This document shows positions 36,185-45,571 of a stretch of 64,000 nt of DNA, piece by piece. The notes under the pieces were generated by a model. It did not search any database. It saw only the letters and a program-made list of their open reading frames with translations, and was not told the DNA's origin. Position 1 is the first letter of the stretch. Every line of letters begins with the position of its first letter. This DNA is from CAIODY01 sp046051225 (GTDB lineage Bacteria; Bacteroidota; Bacteroidia; Chitinophagales; CAIODY01). Location of the stretch: assembly GCA_046051225.1 (NCBI GenBank), contig JBJOOR010000006.1, positions 1 to 64,000 of the forward strand, in the 5' to 3' direction. The translations under genes and the position numbers were made by a program.

Positions 36185-37135
36185 ATGAAACGAAATTGGT
36201 TTTTTTTAATCAACCCTTTTTTGGTTGCTACTCTTAAAAGTTTTAGTTTAGCATCTAAACTTAGCACCTTTACCGATACGGCATTGCATGCCCACATTGC
36301 CGATGCTACTATTTTAGCTATGTATAATATTTACCATCCGCTGCATCTTGCCTTTCAGGCATCGTATAATACTTGGGATGCTCAATTGGCCATACAAATG
36401 AGCAATACAGATGCTTTAAATAATTTGCTGGATGGTTTATCCTTAAAATTTGATACTTGGGAATATGCCATCCGTGGTGTATATGCCAAGGGTTCGTCGC
36501 AATACAATGCATTAATACCGCATGGTAAAATGTCATTTACTACAGGCTCACAAGCTAGTAGGTTACAGGTAGTAAATTCGTTGAATAGTAATTTACTAGG
36601 CATAGCAGCTTTGGCAGCTACTAAAAGCGATGTAAACAGCACCTATACAGCTTTATTGGGGGCTTTTAATACCCAAAAAGATAGTATATCTACCACCAAT
36701 ACTAATAGTTCGGCTACTGAAAATCAACGTGTAATTATCTGCAATGGATTGTATAGTGTATTGGGCAAATTGATGGATAAATTTAATGGCAACCCCACAT
36801 TAATAGGCGATTATATTGATTTAGAAATTATGCATAATGGCCCTCAAACTACTTATGTGGGGCATGTGGCACCTAATGGCATTAAAAATATTTGCAAACG
36901 TACCAGATTAGTAACTGATGAAATAAAACTAAGCAATAAAGGCACTACAGCATTGCGGTTTTATATCAGCAGTAATAAAAAAGGCATACCTAATACAGTA
37001 TTTGTTGATTTAGGTGCTGGCAACGAAACAACAGTAACCATGCTTCAATTGGGCGATGCCAATACCGAACATTATATCATGGTTCAAAACCAAGATACGG
37101 TGTATCAAGGCGCTTGGGAAATACAATTGCTATAA
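36185..37135 (+). CDS. Hypothetical helical protein, unknown function
   Basis: A 316-residue protein I do not recognise. The first 25 residues (MKRNWFFLINPFLVATLKSFSLASK) are moderately hydrophobic. Residues 30-210 are mainly helical with repeated patterns such as YNTWDAQLAIQMSNTDALNNLLDGLS, and the last 90 residues form a beta-rich domain (RLVTDEIKLSNKGTTALRFYISSN, GNETTVTMLQLGD). A Ser/Thr-rich stretch (SISTTNTNSSATEN) divides the helical part. There is no sorting domain. It is followed by a bidirectional terminator shared with fabF. Confidence 0.65.
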   Translation: MKRNWFFLINPFLVATLKSFSLASKLSTFTDTALHAHIADATILAMYNIYHPLHLAFQASYNTWDAQLAIQMSNTDALNNLLDGLSLKFDTWEYAIRGVYAKGSSQYNALIPHGKMSFTTGSQASRLQVVNSLNSNLLGIAALAATKSDVNSTYTALLGAFNTQKDSISTTNTNSSATENQRVIICNGLYSVLGKLMDKFNGNPTLIGDYIDLEIMHNGPQTTYVGHVAPNGIKNICKRTRLVTDEIKLSNKGTTALRFYISSNKKGIPNTVFVDLGAGNETTVTMLQLGDANTEHYIMVQNQDTVYQGAWEIQLL

Positions 37136-37163
37136 GCGTAGCTGGGCAGTAATGGCAATTAAT

Positions 37164-37198
37164 AAAAAAGCCTCATCTATTAGGATGAGGCTTTTTTT
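37164..37198. terminator. Bidirectional terminator between the unknown gene and fabF
   Basis: AAAAAAGCCTCATC pairs with GATGAGGCTTTTTT over a TATTAG loop, with A- and T-runs on the two sides. It serves both converging genes. Confidence 0.92.
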
Positions 37199-37216
37199 AG
37201 CAACTATCATTATCAA

Positions 37217-38470
37217 TTAAGCTATATACTTTTTGAAAATAACTGAAGCATTATGCCCACCAAACCCAAATGTATTGCTTAAAGCAGCATTAACAATGCG
37301 TTTTTGAGCAGTATGAAATGTAAAGTTTAATCGGCTATCAAATTGTTCATCATCGGTAAAATGATTAATAGTAGGCGGCACAATATCATTTTTTACAGCC
37401 AATAAGGTAGCAATAGCTTCGATAGCACCAGCGCCACCTAATAAATGCCCCGTCATAGATTTTGTGCTGCTAATGTTTAATTTATAAGCATGGTCGCCAA
37501 ATACTTGTTGTATCGCTTTCGATTCGCTTACATCGCCCAATGGGGTAGATGTGCCATGAACATTGATATAATCTAAATCTTCGGGTTTTAAATTGGCATC
37601 TACCAAAGCATTTTTCATTACATTTAATGCACCCAATCCTTCGGGATGTGGAGCCGTTAAATGATGAGCATCGGCCGTCATACCACCACCCACTATTTCG
37701 GCATATATTTTAGCACCACGGGCTTTTGCATGTTCTAATTCTTCTAAAATTAATCCACCAGCACCTTCGCCCATCACAAATCCATCACGTTCTTTATCAA
37801 ATGGGCGGCTTGCAGTTTGTGGCGAATCATTTCGGGTAGATAAAGCATGCATGGCATTAAAACCACCCACACCACTTTCGTTAATGGCAGATTCGCTACC
37901 ACCTGTTAATATAAAATCGGCTCTGCCCATTCTTATATTATCAAATGCATTTATCATAGCATGGCTTGATGATGCACAAGCACTAACGGTGGCATAGTTT
38001 ACACCACGGAAACCATACCGCATACTAATATGCCCAGCAGCAATATCTAATATCATTTTAGGAATAAAGAATGGATTGAAACGGGGTGTACCATCGCCTT
38101 TGGCATAGCCCATCACCTCTTCCTGAAAAGTATGTAAGCCACCAATACCCGATGCCCAGATTACACCAGCTCTATCCTTATTTATTTTTTCGGGGTCGAT
38201 ACCGCTATCTTTTAAAACCTCATCGGCACATACCACCGCAAATTGTGCAAATGGATCCATCTTACGGGCTTCTTTTCTATCCATGAAGTTGGTAACATCA
38301 AAGTTTTTTACTTCGCAGGCAAATTTTGTTTTGTGTTTGCTGGCATCAAATCGTTTAATAAAATCGGCACCACTAACGCCATTAAGCAAAGCATTCCAAT
38401 AATCTGTGGCATTATTACCAATGGGGGTTAATGCGCCAATACCTGTTACTACTACACGTTTAAGTTGCAT
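37217..38470 (-). CDS. fabF: Beta-ketoacyl-ACP synthase II
   Basis: A 417-residue condensing enzyme that elongates acyl-ACP with malonyl-ACP. The active-site Cys165 is in VSACASSSHAM; the two catalytic histidines are in NVHGTSTPLGD and TGHLLGGAGAIEA. The C-terminal NTFGFGGHNASVIF is typical. It lies 217 bases downstream of acpP on the same strand, the usual order; an rnc gene, often next in this cluster, is absent. Confidence 0.97.
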   Translation of the reverse strand: MQLKRVVVTGIGALTPIGNNATDYWNALLNGVSGADFIKRFDASKHKTKFACEVKNFDVTNFMDRKEARKMDPFAQFAVVCADEVLKDSGIDPEKINKDRAGVIWASGIGGLHTFQEEVMGYAKGDGTPRFNPFFIPKMILDIAAGHISMRYGFRGVNYATVSACASSSHAMINAFDNIRMGRADFILTGGSESAINESGVGGFNAMHALSTRNDSPQTASRPFDKERDGFVMGEGAGGLILEELEHAKARGAKIYAEIVGGGMTADAHHLTAPHPEGLGALNVMKNALVDANLKPEDLDYINVHGTSTPLGDVSESKAIQQVFGDHAYKLNISSTKSMTGHLLGGAGAIEAIATLLAVKNDIVPPTINHFTDDEQFDSRLNFTFHTAQKRIVNAALSNTFGFGGHNASVIFKKYIA

Positions 38471-38687
38471 ATAAAATATAAGTTAGATTAAATAAAAAAA
38501 CATTTTTAAAAACATATAAATAATTGAAAGATATAATCTGTCATTTACTTAAGCTTGATTTAAAAAACTGACAAACAAAAATAAAATTGTTTTTCAATTT
38601 TTATAAACCAACTAACCTATTATTAATTAACAGGCAGATGTTTTTAAAAATGTTTTGGATTCTTTAGTTAAGAAGAATGTCGAGAAA

Positions 38688-38924
38688 TTACTTCACGTGT
38701 TCTTCTAAGTAAGAGATAGCTTCGCCTACTTTAGTGATTTTTTCAGCTTGTTCATCAGGAATAGAAATATTGAATTCTTTTTCGAATTCCATAATCAATT
38801 CAACTGTATCTAATGAATCGGCACCTAAATCGTTGGTGAAGCTAGCTTCTGGCGTAACTTCTGTTTCTTCAACACCTAATTTGTCAACGATAATTTTTTT
38901 AACTCTTGATGCAATGTCTGACAT
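38688..38924 (-). CDS. acpP: Acyl carrier protein
   Basis: A 78-residue acidic four-helix protein. The phosphopantetheine site is Ser37 in LGADSLDTVELIMEFE. Length and sequence are standard for the fatty-acid ACP. It is the carrier for FabD and FabF, both encoded in this window. Confidence 0.97.
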   Translation of the reverse strand: MSDIASRVKKIIVDKLGVEETEVTPEASFTNDLGADSLDTVELIMEFEKEFNISIPDEQAEKITKVGEAISYLEEHVK

Positions 38925-38956
38925 GTGATATTAATTTAGTTTTTAAAATTGTGGCG

Positions 38957-38988
38957 CAAATATAAACAAGTTTATTTCTTTGGTACAA
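38957..38988 (-). promoter_or_regulatory. Probable acpP promoter
   Basis: On the minus strand TTG (38988-38986), a 21-base spacer and TATATTTG (38964-38957), with the start codon about 33 bases on. The spacer is slightly longer than the consensus. Confidence 0.4.
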
Positions 38989-39004
38989 ACTATTTTATAA
39001 ATAT

Positions 39005-39439
39005 TTATCTTAATCTATCTAATGATTTAATTAGCCTTTCATCTTTTCTTATATTCCAGATGGCCAATGCTATAAATAGAATGGCTGCAAATGGCAGCAG
39101 CATGGCTAATGAATAAGCTGATGATACTAAATCAAAATCCTTTTTTTCATTGGCTATATAAAAATTGCATAATGCTAAAAATGCTATAACAGTGAATATA
39201 GCCGCCACACAAAACCAAATTTGCTTTTTTCTATTCTTAAAATAAAAAATAGATAAAATGGTGATGGCAAAAGCAATGGCCAATGATAATAATAATGGTA
39301 AATGGGCTGCAATTTTAAGCTGATAAATAATAGGATTGGATTCGAGATTAATTACACAACTCCATACTGTAAAAAAATAAACCAACGCTAAGCAAATGCT
39401 TGCCAATAATAAATAAATAGTTTGAATGCGTTGTATCAT
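39005..39439 (-). CDS. DUF4293 family membrane protein
   Basis: A 144-residue protein with four membrane segments. It begins MIQRIQTIYLLLASICLALVYF, the hallmark of DUF4293, and ends in charged KDERLIKSLDRLR. The family is confined to Bacteroidota and has no known function. It is the last gene of a minus-strand run ftsX, DUF3098, uppP, DUF4293 and starts 10 bases after uppP. Confidence 0.85.
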   Translation of the reverse strand: MIQRIQTIYLLLASICLALVYFFTVWSCVINLESNPIIYQLKIAAHLPLLLSLAIAFAITILSIFYFKNRKKQIWFCVAAIFTVIAFLALCNFYIANEKKDFDLVSSAYSLAMLLPFAAILFIALAIWNIRKDERLIKSLDRLR

Positions 39440-39449
39440 AGCGGTTTGA

Positions 39450-40253
39450 TTAAATAATATTCATTTGTGCGCCTTTATAAAAAGCTATTAGTATTAATAT
39501 GCCTACAATAATTCTATAAATACCAAATACCATAAAACCATATTTGGTTAATATATTAATAAAGAATTTGATGGCTAATAATGCTACAATAAATGCTACT
39601 ACATTGCCTACTAAAAGCAACATAAAACTTTGGTGTAGATGTGCTATTAAAAACTCTTTTTCATCTAATAAGCTTTTTGCTGTGGCTGCACACATGGTGG
39701 GTACGGCTAAGAAGAATGAAAATTCGGCTGCTGATTTCCTATTTAGTTTTTGCGATAATCCGCCTACTATTGTAGCACCGCTGCGGCTTACGCCTGGTAT
39801 CATAGCTACTACTTGAAAGCAGCCAATAATAAAAGCTTTTACATAGCTTATGTTATCTTTTTCTTCGTTATTCCTAAATTCATTAGCCATAAATATTCTA
39901 TCAATAAATAATAGTATAATGCCGCCAATTAATAATGAATAGCCTACCACATCTGGTCGTTCGAGCCAAACATCAATATGTTTTTTTAATAACAAACCAC
40001 CAATAGCGGCTGGAATAAACCCTACAAAAAGTTTGTAATAAAATGGCAACGATTGTAAAAAACGCTTGTAATACAAAACTACCACCGCCATAATAGCGCC
40101 CAACTGAATGCAAACATTGAATAGTTTAACCATTTCGTTTTTCTCAATACCCATTATCCATGATGCTATAACCATGTGACCTGTTGATGAAATAGGTAAA
40201 AACTCCGTAATGCCTTCAATTACGGCTAAAATAATTGCTTGTAAATATGTCAT
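39450..40253 (-). CDS. uppP: Undecaprenyl-diphosphatase
   Basis: A 267-residue integral membrane enzyme of the BacA/UppP family that recycles the lipid carrier of peptidoglycan synthesis. The motifs EFLPISSTGH (near 17-26) and PGVSRSGAT (near 154-162) are the two conserved active-site loops. About eight membrane segments. It sits in the typical ftsX/DUF3098/uppP order of Bacteroidota. Overproduction in other species gives bacitracin tolerance. Confidence 0.96.
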   Translation of the reverse strand: MTYLQAIILAVIEGITEFLPISSTGHMVIASWIMGIEKNEMVKLFNVCIQLGAIMAVVVLYYKRFLQSLPFYYKLFVGFIPAAIGGLLLKKHIDVWLERPDVVGYSLLIGGIILLFIDRIFMANEFRNNEEKDNISYVKAFIIGCFQVVAMIPGVSRSGATIVGGLSQKLNRKSAAEFSFFLAVPTMCAATAKSLLDEKEFLIAHLHQSFMLLLVGNVVAFIVALLAIKFFINILTKYGFMVFGIYRIIVGILILIAFYKGAQMNII

Positions 40254-40286
40254 TAAAATAATAAAATTTGAAAATCTAATGTATAA

Positions 40287-40589
40287 TTATGCTTCGCTCG
40301 ATTTGCGCATAATAGAATAAATACCCACCCCAAAACCAATTAAAATAATCATGGGAGCAATGGTAACACGAGTTGTGCTATATAATGTTTCGGGATGAAA
40401 CTCGGCAGGGTTAGGGCTTTTGCCGCCACTCATTAAAATAAAACCAATAGCTACCAAGGCAATGCAAGCACCCATTAATAAGTAAGATGTTTTATCAAAA
40501 AGTAAAGTAGCATTAAAGTTTTGAACCTTAGATGTGGTGTTGCTCTTATTTACCGCAGATTTATGAGAAGTTGATTTTGATTGTGACAT
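40287..40589 (-). CDS. DUF3098 family membrane protein
   Basis: A 100-residue protein with a polar N-terminus and two membrane segments. The sequence FDKTSYLLMGACIALVAIGFILMSGG, NPAEFHPETLYSTTRVTIAPMIILIGF matches DUF3098, a Bacteroidota-specific family found between ftsX and uppP. A link to cell division or wall synthesis is inferred from that context only. Confidence 0.88.
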   Translation of the reverse strand: MSQSKSTSHKSAVNKSNTTSKVQNFNATLLFDKTSYLLMGACIALVAIGFILMSGGKSPNPAEFHPETLYSTTRVTIAPMIILIGFGVGIYSIMRKSSEA

Positions 40590-40661
40590 GATTTGTTTTT
40601 TTTAGTATAAAAATCAAACGCAAGGTAGCAATTTATATTTTTATAGAATTGTTAAATAATG

Positions 40662-41537
40662 TTAATATAGGTCGTCTAATTTAAGTTTTAAATATTTAGT
40701 TACCGAGCGATAAGTACTCCATACCGAAATTAAAACACCAAAAAGCATAACTAAAGCAAATAATAATAGATAATCTTCGATGCGGATTAATGATGCTAAT
40801 TCTTCAATAATACTATTGGCATAAAAGCCTAATGATGCTAATAAAAATATAGCAATTAATGAGCTTAAAAGCCCATTGATAACCGAACGAATGATGAATG
40901 GTTTGCTAATAAACCAACGTGTGGCACCCACCATTTGCATACTCTTTATTAAAAACCGATTGCTATACATCACCAATTTAATAGTATTATCAATTAATGC
41001 TAATGCAATTAAAAACAAGATGATGGCTATTACCAATATTACTACCGAAATCTTTTTAGCATTTTGATTCATAGTATCAACCAGCGAATGCTGATAATAC
41101 AATTCTTTAATATGCCTAGTTGCCATAAATTGATTCTCTATTTTTTGTATCGAATCAGGATTTGTGTAATCGCTGCTAACATGAAAATTAAGCGAAGCAT
41201 ACAATGGATTGTATTCAATCAACTCCATAAAATCTTCTTTAAAGTTGTCTTTAAAGCGCTGCAATGCCATGTCTTTAGTAATGTATTCAACCGATTTTAC
41301 ATTCGGGTTTTGCAATAGTTTGTTTTTAATAATCATAGCTTGGTCGGCAGTAGTATTATCCATAAGTATAAAACTGAATTCGATATTTTCTTTAAAATAA
41401 TCGCTCAATTTTTTAGCATTTAAAACCACAATGCCCAACAAACCCAACATGAATAAAACCAAAGCCACCCCAATTACCGAATAGATATAACTCGGACGGG
41501 CTTTTTGCGAATATTTTTTACCAAACTGTAATGCCAT
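40662..41537 (-). CDS. ftsX: Cell division protein FtsX
   Basis: A 291-residue permease-like protein with four membrane segments: one near residues 20-42, three in the C-terminal half. The periplasmic loop (about 45-165) is the extracytoplasmic domain that activates wall hydrolases. IDNTIKLVMYSNRFLIKSMQMVGATRWFI is the conserved cytosolic loop of the FtsX/MacB fold. The partner ATPase FtsE is not in the window. CGAAAATA at 41557-41564 is a possible minus-strand -7 box. Confidence 0.93.
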   Translation of the reverse strand: MALQFGKKYSQKARPSYIYSVIGVALVLFMLGLLGIVVLNAKKLSDYFKENIEFSFILMDNTTADQAMIIKNKLLQNPNVKSVEYITKDMALQRFKDNFKEDFMELIEYNPLYASLNFHVSSDYTNPDSIQKIENQFMATRHIKELYYQHSLVDTMNQNAKKISVVILVIAIILFLIALALIDNTIKLVMYSNRFLIKSMQMVGATRWFISKPFIIRSVINGLLSSLIAIFLLASLGFYANSIIEELASLIRIEDYLLLFALVMLFGVLISVWSTYRSVTKYLKLKLDDLY

Positions 41538-41687
41538 TTTGTATGATTAAGTTGGGCGAAAATAATCTTTTTTTATTTTAAAATATTGATGCAGCAGAAT
41601 ACTTATTCCAACATTATTGTTGAAAATTTGGGCAAATTGCAGTTTCCTATTTTCTTTGATATAAATTTAATACTATTAATTTTATCA

Positions 41688-42668
41688 ATGCTGCATGATT
41701 ATTATAAAATATTGGGTGTTTCAGAACAAGCAACGATTGAGCAAATAAACAAAGCTTATCGTACTAAAGCTAAGCAATTACACCCCGATATTAATCCACA
41801 TCCTAATGCACATCAACAGTTTGTATTATTAAATGAAGCGTTTGAATTTATAAAAAACAATAAGCAAAATAATACTAAATCAACCGATGAAAATTTTACT
41901 AATTGGTGGCAGAATGAAAAGCAAAAAGCCAATGAAAGAGCCGAACAACAAGCCCGAATGCGCTACAAAGAATATATCAATTCGGATGAATACAGATATT
42001 TGAATTCGTTGAACATTTTGTTAGACCATGTAGGCTTTTTATTTACCTTAATTGTTCCAGTTTTATTACCACTAATGTTTTATAAATGGTACGGAATAAA
42101 TGCACTTGTGCCAGCAGCAATACTTTTAGTTTTTGCTTCGCCTTATGTAATCGAAGGTTGGGGGCTTCGAAAAAAGATAAATTTTAAGCGGTTGCGATTA
42201 TCAATTTTTTATTTAGTAAGATTCGATGATTTTAAATTAATATGGCTCACTATTTTGAATGTATGGTTGTTTTGGAACTATACATTAGTAACTATGATTA
42301 ACCTGAAATTTATTTTGCTTATTTATTTACTAGCATTAATCATCTGCCTGTTGCTTTGGTATTTTAAATTTAAAAATAAAATAAAATTATCGTTAATTGT
42401 ATTGCTGATAGGCATTTCGCCATTTATTGCAAACTCGGTTTTTATCATAAATTACTATATTAGTTTTAATACCAAAGAAGAGAAATACGAATTTGTATTG
42501 CAACGTGGTGCTATTATAAAGTTAGAAAATGATGCTTACGATGAATTTACTTTTATTCGATTTTTTCCCGACCCAGATAGGATAGGGGGGAATAGGTTTA
42601 TAAAATTAACTTTTGCAAATGGAATATATGGATGGAGAGTGTTGAAAGATTATGAACTAATTAAATAG
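41688..42668 (+). CDS. J-domain (DnaJ-like) membrane protein
   Basis: A 326-residue protein that starts with a J domain: MLHDYYKILGVSEQATIEQINKAYRTKAKQ with HPD at 32-34. After a charged linker (about 65-105) it has some six membrane segments (LDHVGFLFTLIVPVLLPLMF, VPAAILLVFASPYVI and others) and a soluble tail. J domains stimulate Hsp70. I placed the start at 41688, since the longer frame from 41586 would put 34 unusual residues before the J domain. Substrate or docking partner unknown. Confidence 0.8.
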   Translation: MLHDYYKILGVSEQATIEQINKAYRTKAKQLHPDINPHPNAHQQFVLLNEAFEFIKNNKQNNTKSTDENFTNWWQNEKQKANERAEQQARMRYKEYINSDEYRYLNSLNILLDHVGFLFTLIVPVLLPLMFYKWYGINALVPAAILLVFASPYVIEGWGLRKKINFKRLRLSIFYLVRFDDFKLIWLTILNVWLFWNYTLVTMINLKFILLIYLLALIICLLLWYFKFKNKIKLSLIVLLIGISPFIANSVFIINYYISFNTKEEKYEFVLQRGAIIKLENDAYDEFTFIRFFPDPDRIGGNRFIKLTFANGIYGWRVLKDYELIK

Positions 42669-42728
42669 CAATTACATTTCTGATTACAATTTCATAAAAT
42701 TATCTTCGCCAAAATTTATTGAACTATA

Positions 42729-45503
42729 ATGGAATTGAATTTTGCCAATATTGAAGAAGAAGTAAAAAAGTTGTGGGCTGAAAAAAATATTTATCGCGTT
42801 GAAAATAAAAGCGATAAACCGAAATATTATGTGCTCGAAATGTTTCCGTATCCAAGCGGTGCAGGCTTACACGTAGGGCATCCGTTGGGTTATATTGCTT
42901 CGGATATTTTCGCCAGATATAAGCGGCATAAAGGTTTCAATGTATTGCACCCGATGGGTTATGATGCATTTGGTTTGCCTGCCGAACAATATGCGATTGA
43001 AACTGGTCAGCATCCTGCGGTTACAACCGAAAAAAATATTGCTCGTTATCGTGAGCAGTTGGATAAAATTGGATTGAGTTATGATTGGAGCAGAGAGTTC
43101 AAAACTTCCGACCCGAAATATTACAAATGGACGCAGTGGATTTTCATTCAAATTTTCAATTCATGGTTTAATAGAAAAGCTGGAAAAGCAGAACACATCA
43201 GCACTTTGATTGAGGAGTTTGAGAAAAATGGAAATGCAAATATCCAATATTCAACTTCCAACTTCAAATTTTTAAGTGAAGAATGGAAAAATTTTGACGA
43301 AAAGAAAAAGACTGAAACATTGATGCAGCATAGGTTAGCGTATTTGGCTGATGCAGAAGTGAATTGGTGTGAAGCACTCGGAACTGTTTTAGCAAATGAT
43401 GAAGTGGTGAATGGCGTTAGCGAACGTGGCGGACATCCTGTTGTGAAAAAGAAAATGCGTCAGTGGTTTTTAAGAATTACAGAATACGCGGATAGATTGT
43501 TGCAAGGGCTTGAAACGCTTGACTGGAGCGAACCAATGAAAGAAATGCAAAGGAATTGGATTGGTAGAAGCGAAGGGGCTTCTATTAAGTTTTCAGTTGA
43601 CAGTAGTCAGTATTCAGTAGAAGTTTTTACAACAAGACCCGACACAATTTTTGGTTGCTCGTTCATGGTTATTGCGCCAGAAAATGATTTAGTAAATCAA
43701 ATTACAACTGCCGAACAAAAAGCAGAAATTGAAAAGTATGTGCAGTATGTGAAAAGCCGCAGCGATGTTGAACGCATGGCTGAAAAGAAAATTACAGGTT
43801 GTTTTACAGGAGCTTTTGCTTTACATCCATTCACTCAAAAGCCGCTTCCCATCTATGTTAGCGAATATGTGTTGAATGGTTATGGCACTGGTGCTATCAT
43901 GGCTGTGCCGGCTGGCGATAGCCGAGATTATGCTTTTGCAAAACATTTTAATTTACCAATCCCAAATATTTTTTCTGACATCAACATTGATGAAAAATGT
44001 TACGAAGAAAAAACTGCGGTGTTGTGCAATTCAGATTTTTTAAATGGCATGGATTACAAAACTGCCACACAAAAAATCTTACAAGAAATTGAAGCAAAAA
44101 ATATTGGGCAACGCAAAATAAATTTCCGCATGAGAGATGCAGGTTTCAGCCGCCAACGCTATTGGGGCGAACCTTTCCCGATTTATTATGAAAATGGAAT
44201 TGCGAAATCTTTACCTGAAAATGAATTGCCTTTAGAGTTGCCACATGTGGCTTCGTATTCGCCAGGACCAGAAGGACAAGGACCTTTAGCTAACATTAAA
44301 GACTGGACAGATAGAAATTTAGAAACCAACACCATGCCTGGCTATGCTGGCTCTTCGTGGTATTTTTTGCGTTACATGAGTCCGCAAGAAGACAACGCTT
44401 TTGTAAATGAAGAAGCCATGAAATATTGGGGTGCTGTTGATTTTTATTTGGGTGGAAGCGAACATGCTGTTGGGCATTTGTTATACAGCCGTATGTGGAC
44501 GAAAGTCTTGCACGACTTAGGTTTCATCAACTTCGATGAGCCATTTAAAAAGTTGGTGAATCAGGGAATGATAATTGGAGTAAGTTGGTTTACTTATGTC
44601 AATCACTCAAAAAAATCAATTTGTCATGCAGATACAATAGCAACAAATTTAATGAATTTAAATAATGGCTATAATCAGTTAAGAGTTCCTATAGATTACA
44701 CTGATGGAACTGGAATTTTTAATTTAGAATTCTTGCCAAAATTTTTAAAGGAAAATGATATTGAAGGTTATAGTGTGATTCATAATGATAAAAATGAATT
44801 GACGTTGAAATGGACATTAGAAAAAATGTCTAAATCAAAGAAGAATGTCGTTACTCCTGATGAGATGGTTGAAAAATACGGTGCTGATACTTTTCGGATG
44901 TACGAAATGTTTTTAGGTCCGATTGAATTAAGCAAACCGTGGGATACCAAAGGCATTGAAGGTGTTAGTCGTTTCTTGCGCAAGTTTTGGAATTTATTTT
45001 TTACAGAAGATAAATTGACTTTGAGCGATGCCGAACCAACGAACGAAGAATTAAAAATCTTGCACCAAACCATCAAAAAAATTGATGCCGATATTCAGAA
45101 GTTGGCTTACAATACTTGCGTTAGTCAGTTTATGATTTGTGTCAACGAACTACAAACTTTGAAATGCAACAAGCGTAGCATTTTACAGCCTTTGCTGGTT
45201 TTATTAAACCCATTTGCACCATTCATTACCGAATTTTTGTGGAAGGAAATCGGCAACAAAAACAGTGTAATTGATACGCCATTTCCAACACATGATGAAA
45301 AATATTTGGTAGAAAATTCATTCAGCTATCCGATTGCTATCAACGGCAAAACCCGTATCAATATGGAGTTTGCGTTAGATACTGATGTAGCAGCAATTGA
45401 AAAATTGGTGTTAGAAAATGAACAAGTTCAAAAATTTATGGAAGGCAAACCGATGAAGAAATTCATTTTTGTAAAAGGCAGAATGGTGAATGTGGTGGTA
45501 TAA
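42729..45503 (+). CDS. leuS: Leucyl-tRNA synthetase
   Basis: A 924-residue class I synthetase. The HIGH-type motif is HVGH at 48-51 in PYPSGAGLHVGHP, and KMSKS is at 699-703. The editing domain (TTRPDTIFG, GTGAIMAVPAGDSRDYAF) is present, as is the leucine-specific region, and the protein ends KFIFVKGRMVNVVV. An insertion near 615-690 before KMSKS is typical for Bacteroidota. TATCTTCG at 42701-42708 is a plausible -7 box. Confidence 0.98.
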   Translation: MELNFANIEEEVKKLWAEKNIYRVENKSDKPKYYVLEMFPYPSGAGLHVGHPLGYIASDIFARYKRHKGFNVLHPMGYDAFGLPAEQYAIETGQHPAVTTEKNIARYREQLDKIGLSYDWSREFKTSDPKYYKWTQWIFIQIFNSWFNRKAGKAEHISTLIEEFEKNGNANIQYSTSNFKFLSEEWKNFDEKKKTETLMQHRLAYLADAEVNWCEALGTVLANDEVVNGVSERGGHPVVKKKMRQWFLRITEYADRLLQGLETLDWSEPMKEMQRNWIGRSEGASIKFSVDSSQYSVEVFTTRPDTIFGCSFMVIAPENDLVNQITTAEQKAEIEKYVQYVKSRSDVERMAEKKITGCFTGAFALHPFTQKPLPIYVSEYVLNGYGTGAIMAVPAGDSRDYAFAKHFNLPIPNIFSDINIDEKCYEEKTAVLCNSDFLNGMDYKTATQKILQEIEAKNIGQRKINFRMRDAGFSRQRYWGEPFPIYYENGIAKSLPENELPLELPHVASYSPGPEGQGPLANIKDWTDRNLETNTMPGYAGSSWYFLRYMSPQEDNAFVNEEAMKYWGAVDFYLGGSEHAVGHLLYSRMWTKVLHDLGFINFDEPFKKLVNQGMIIGVSWFTYVNHSKKSICHADTIATNLMNLNNGYNQLRVPIDYTDGTGIFNLEFLPKFLKENDIEGYSVIHNDKNELTLKWTLEKMSKSKKNVVTPDEMVEKYGADTFRMYEMFLGPIELSKPWDTKGIEGVSRFLRKFWNLFFTEDKLTLSDAEPTNEELKILHQTIKKIDADIQKLAYNTCVSQFMICVNELQTLKCNKRSILQPLLVLLNPFAPFITEFLWKEIGNKNSVIDTPFPTHDEKYLVENSFSYPIAINGKTRINMEFALDTDVAAIEKLVLENEQVQKFMEGKPMKKFIFVKGRMVNVVV

Positions 45504-45571
45504 ATGTTATTGATTATAATCATATTTTAAATGAAGATGTAAATAATATCTTCGCAACAATATTTAAAAAA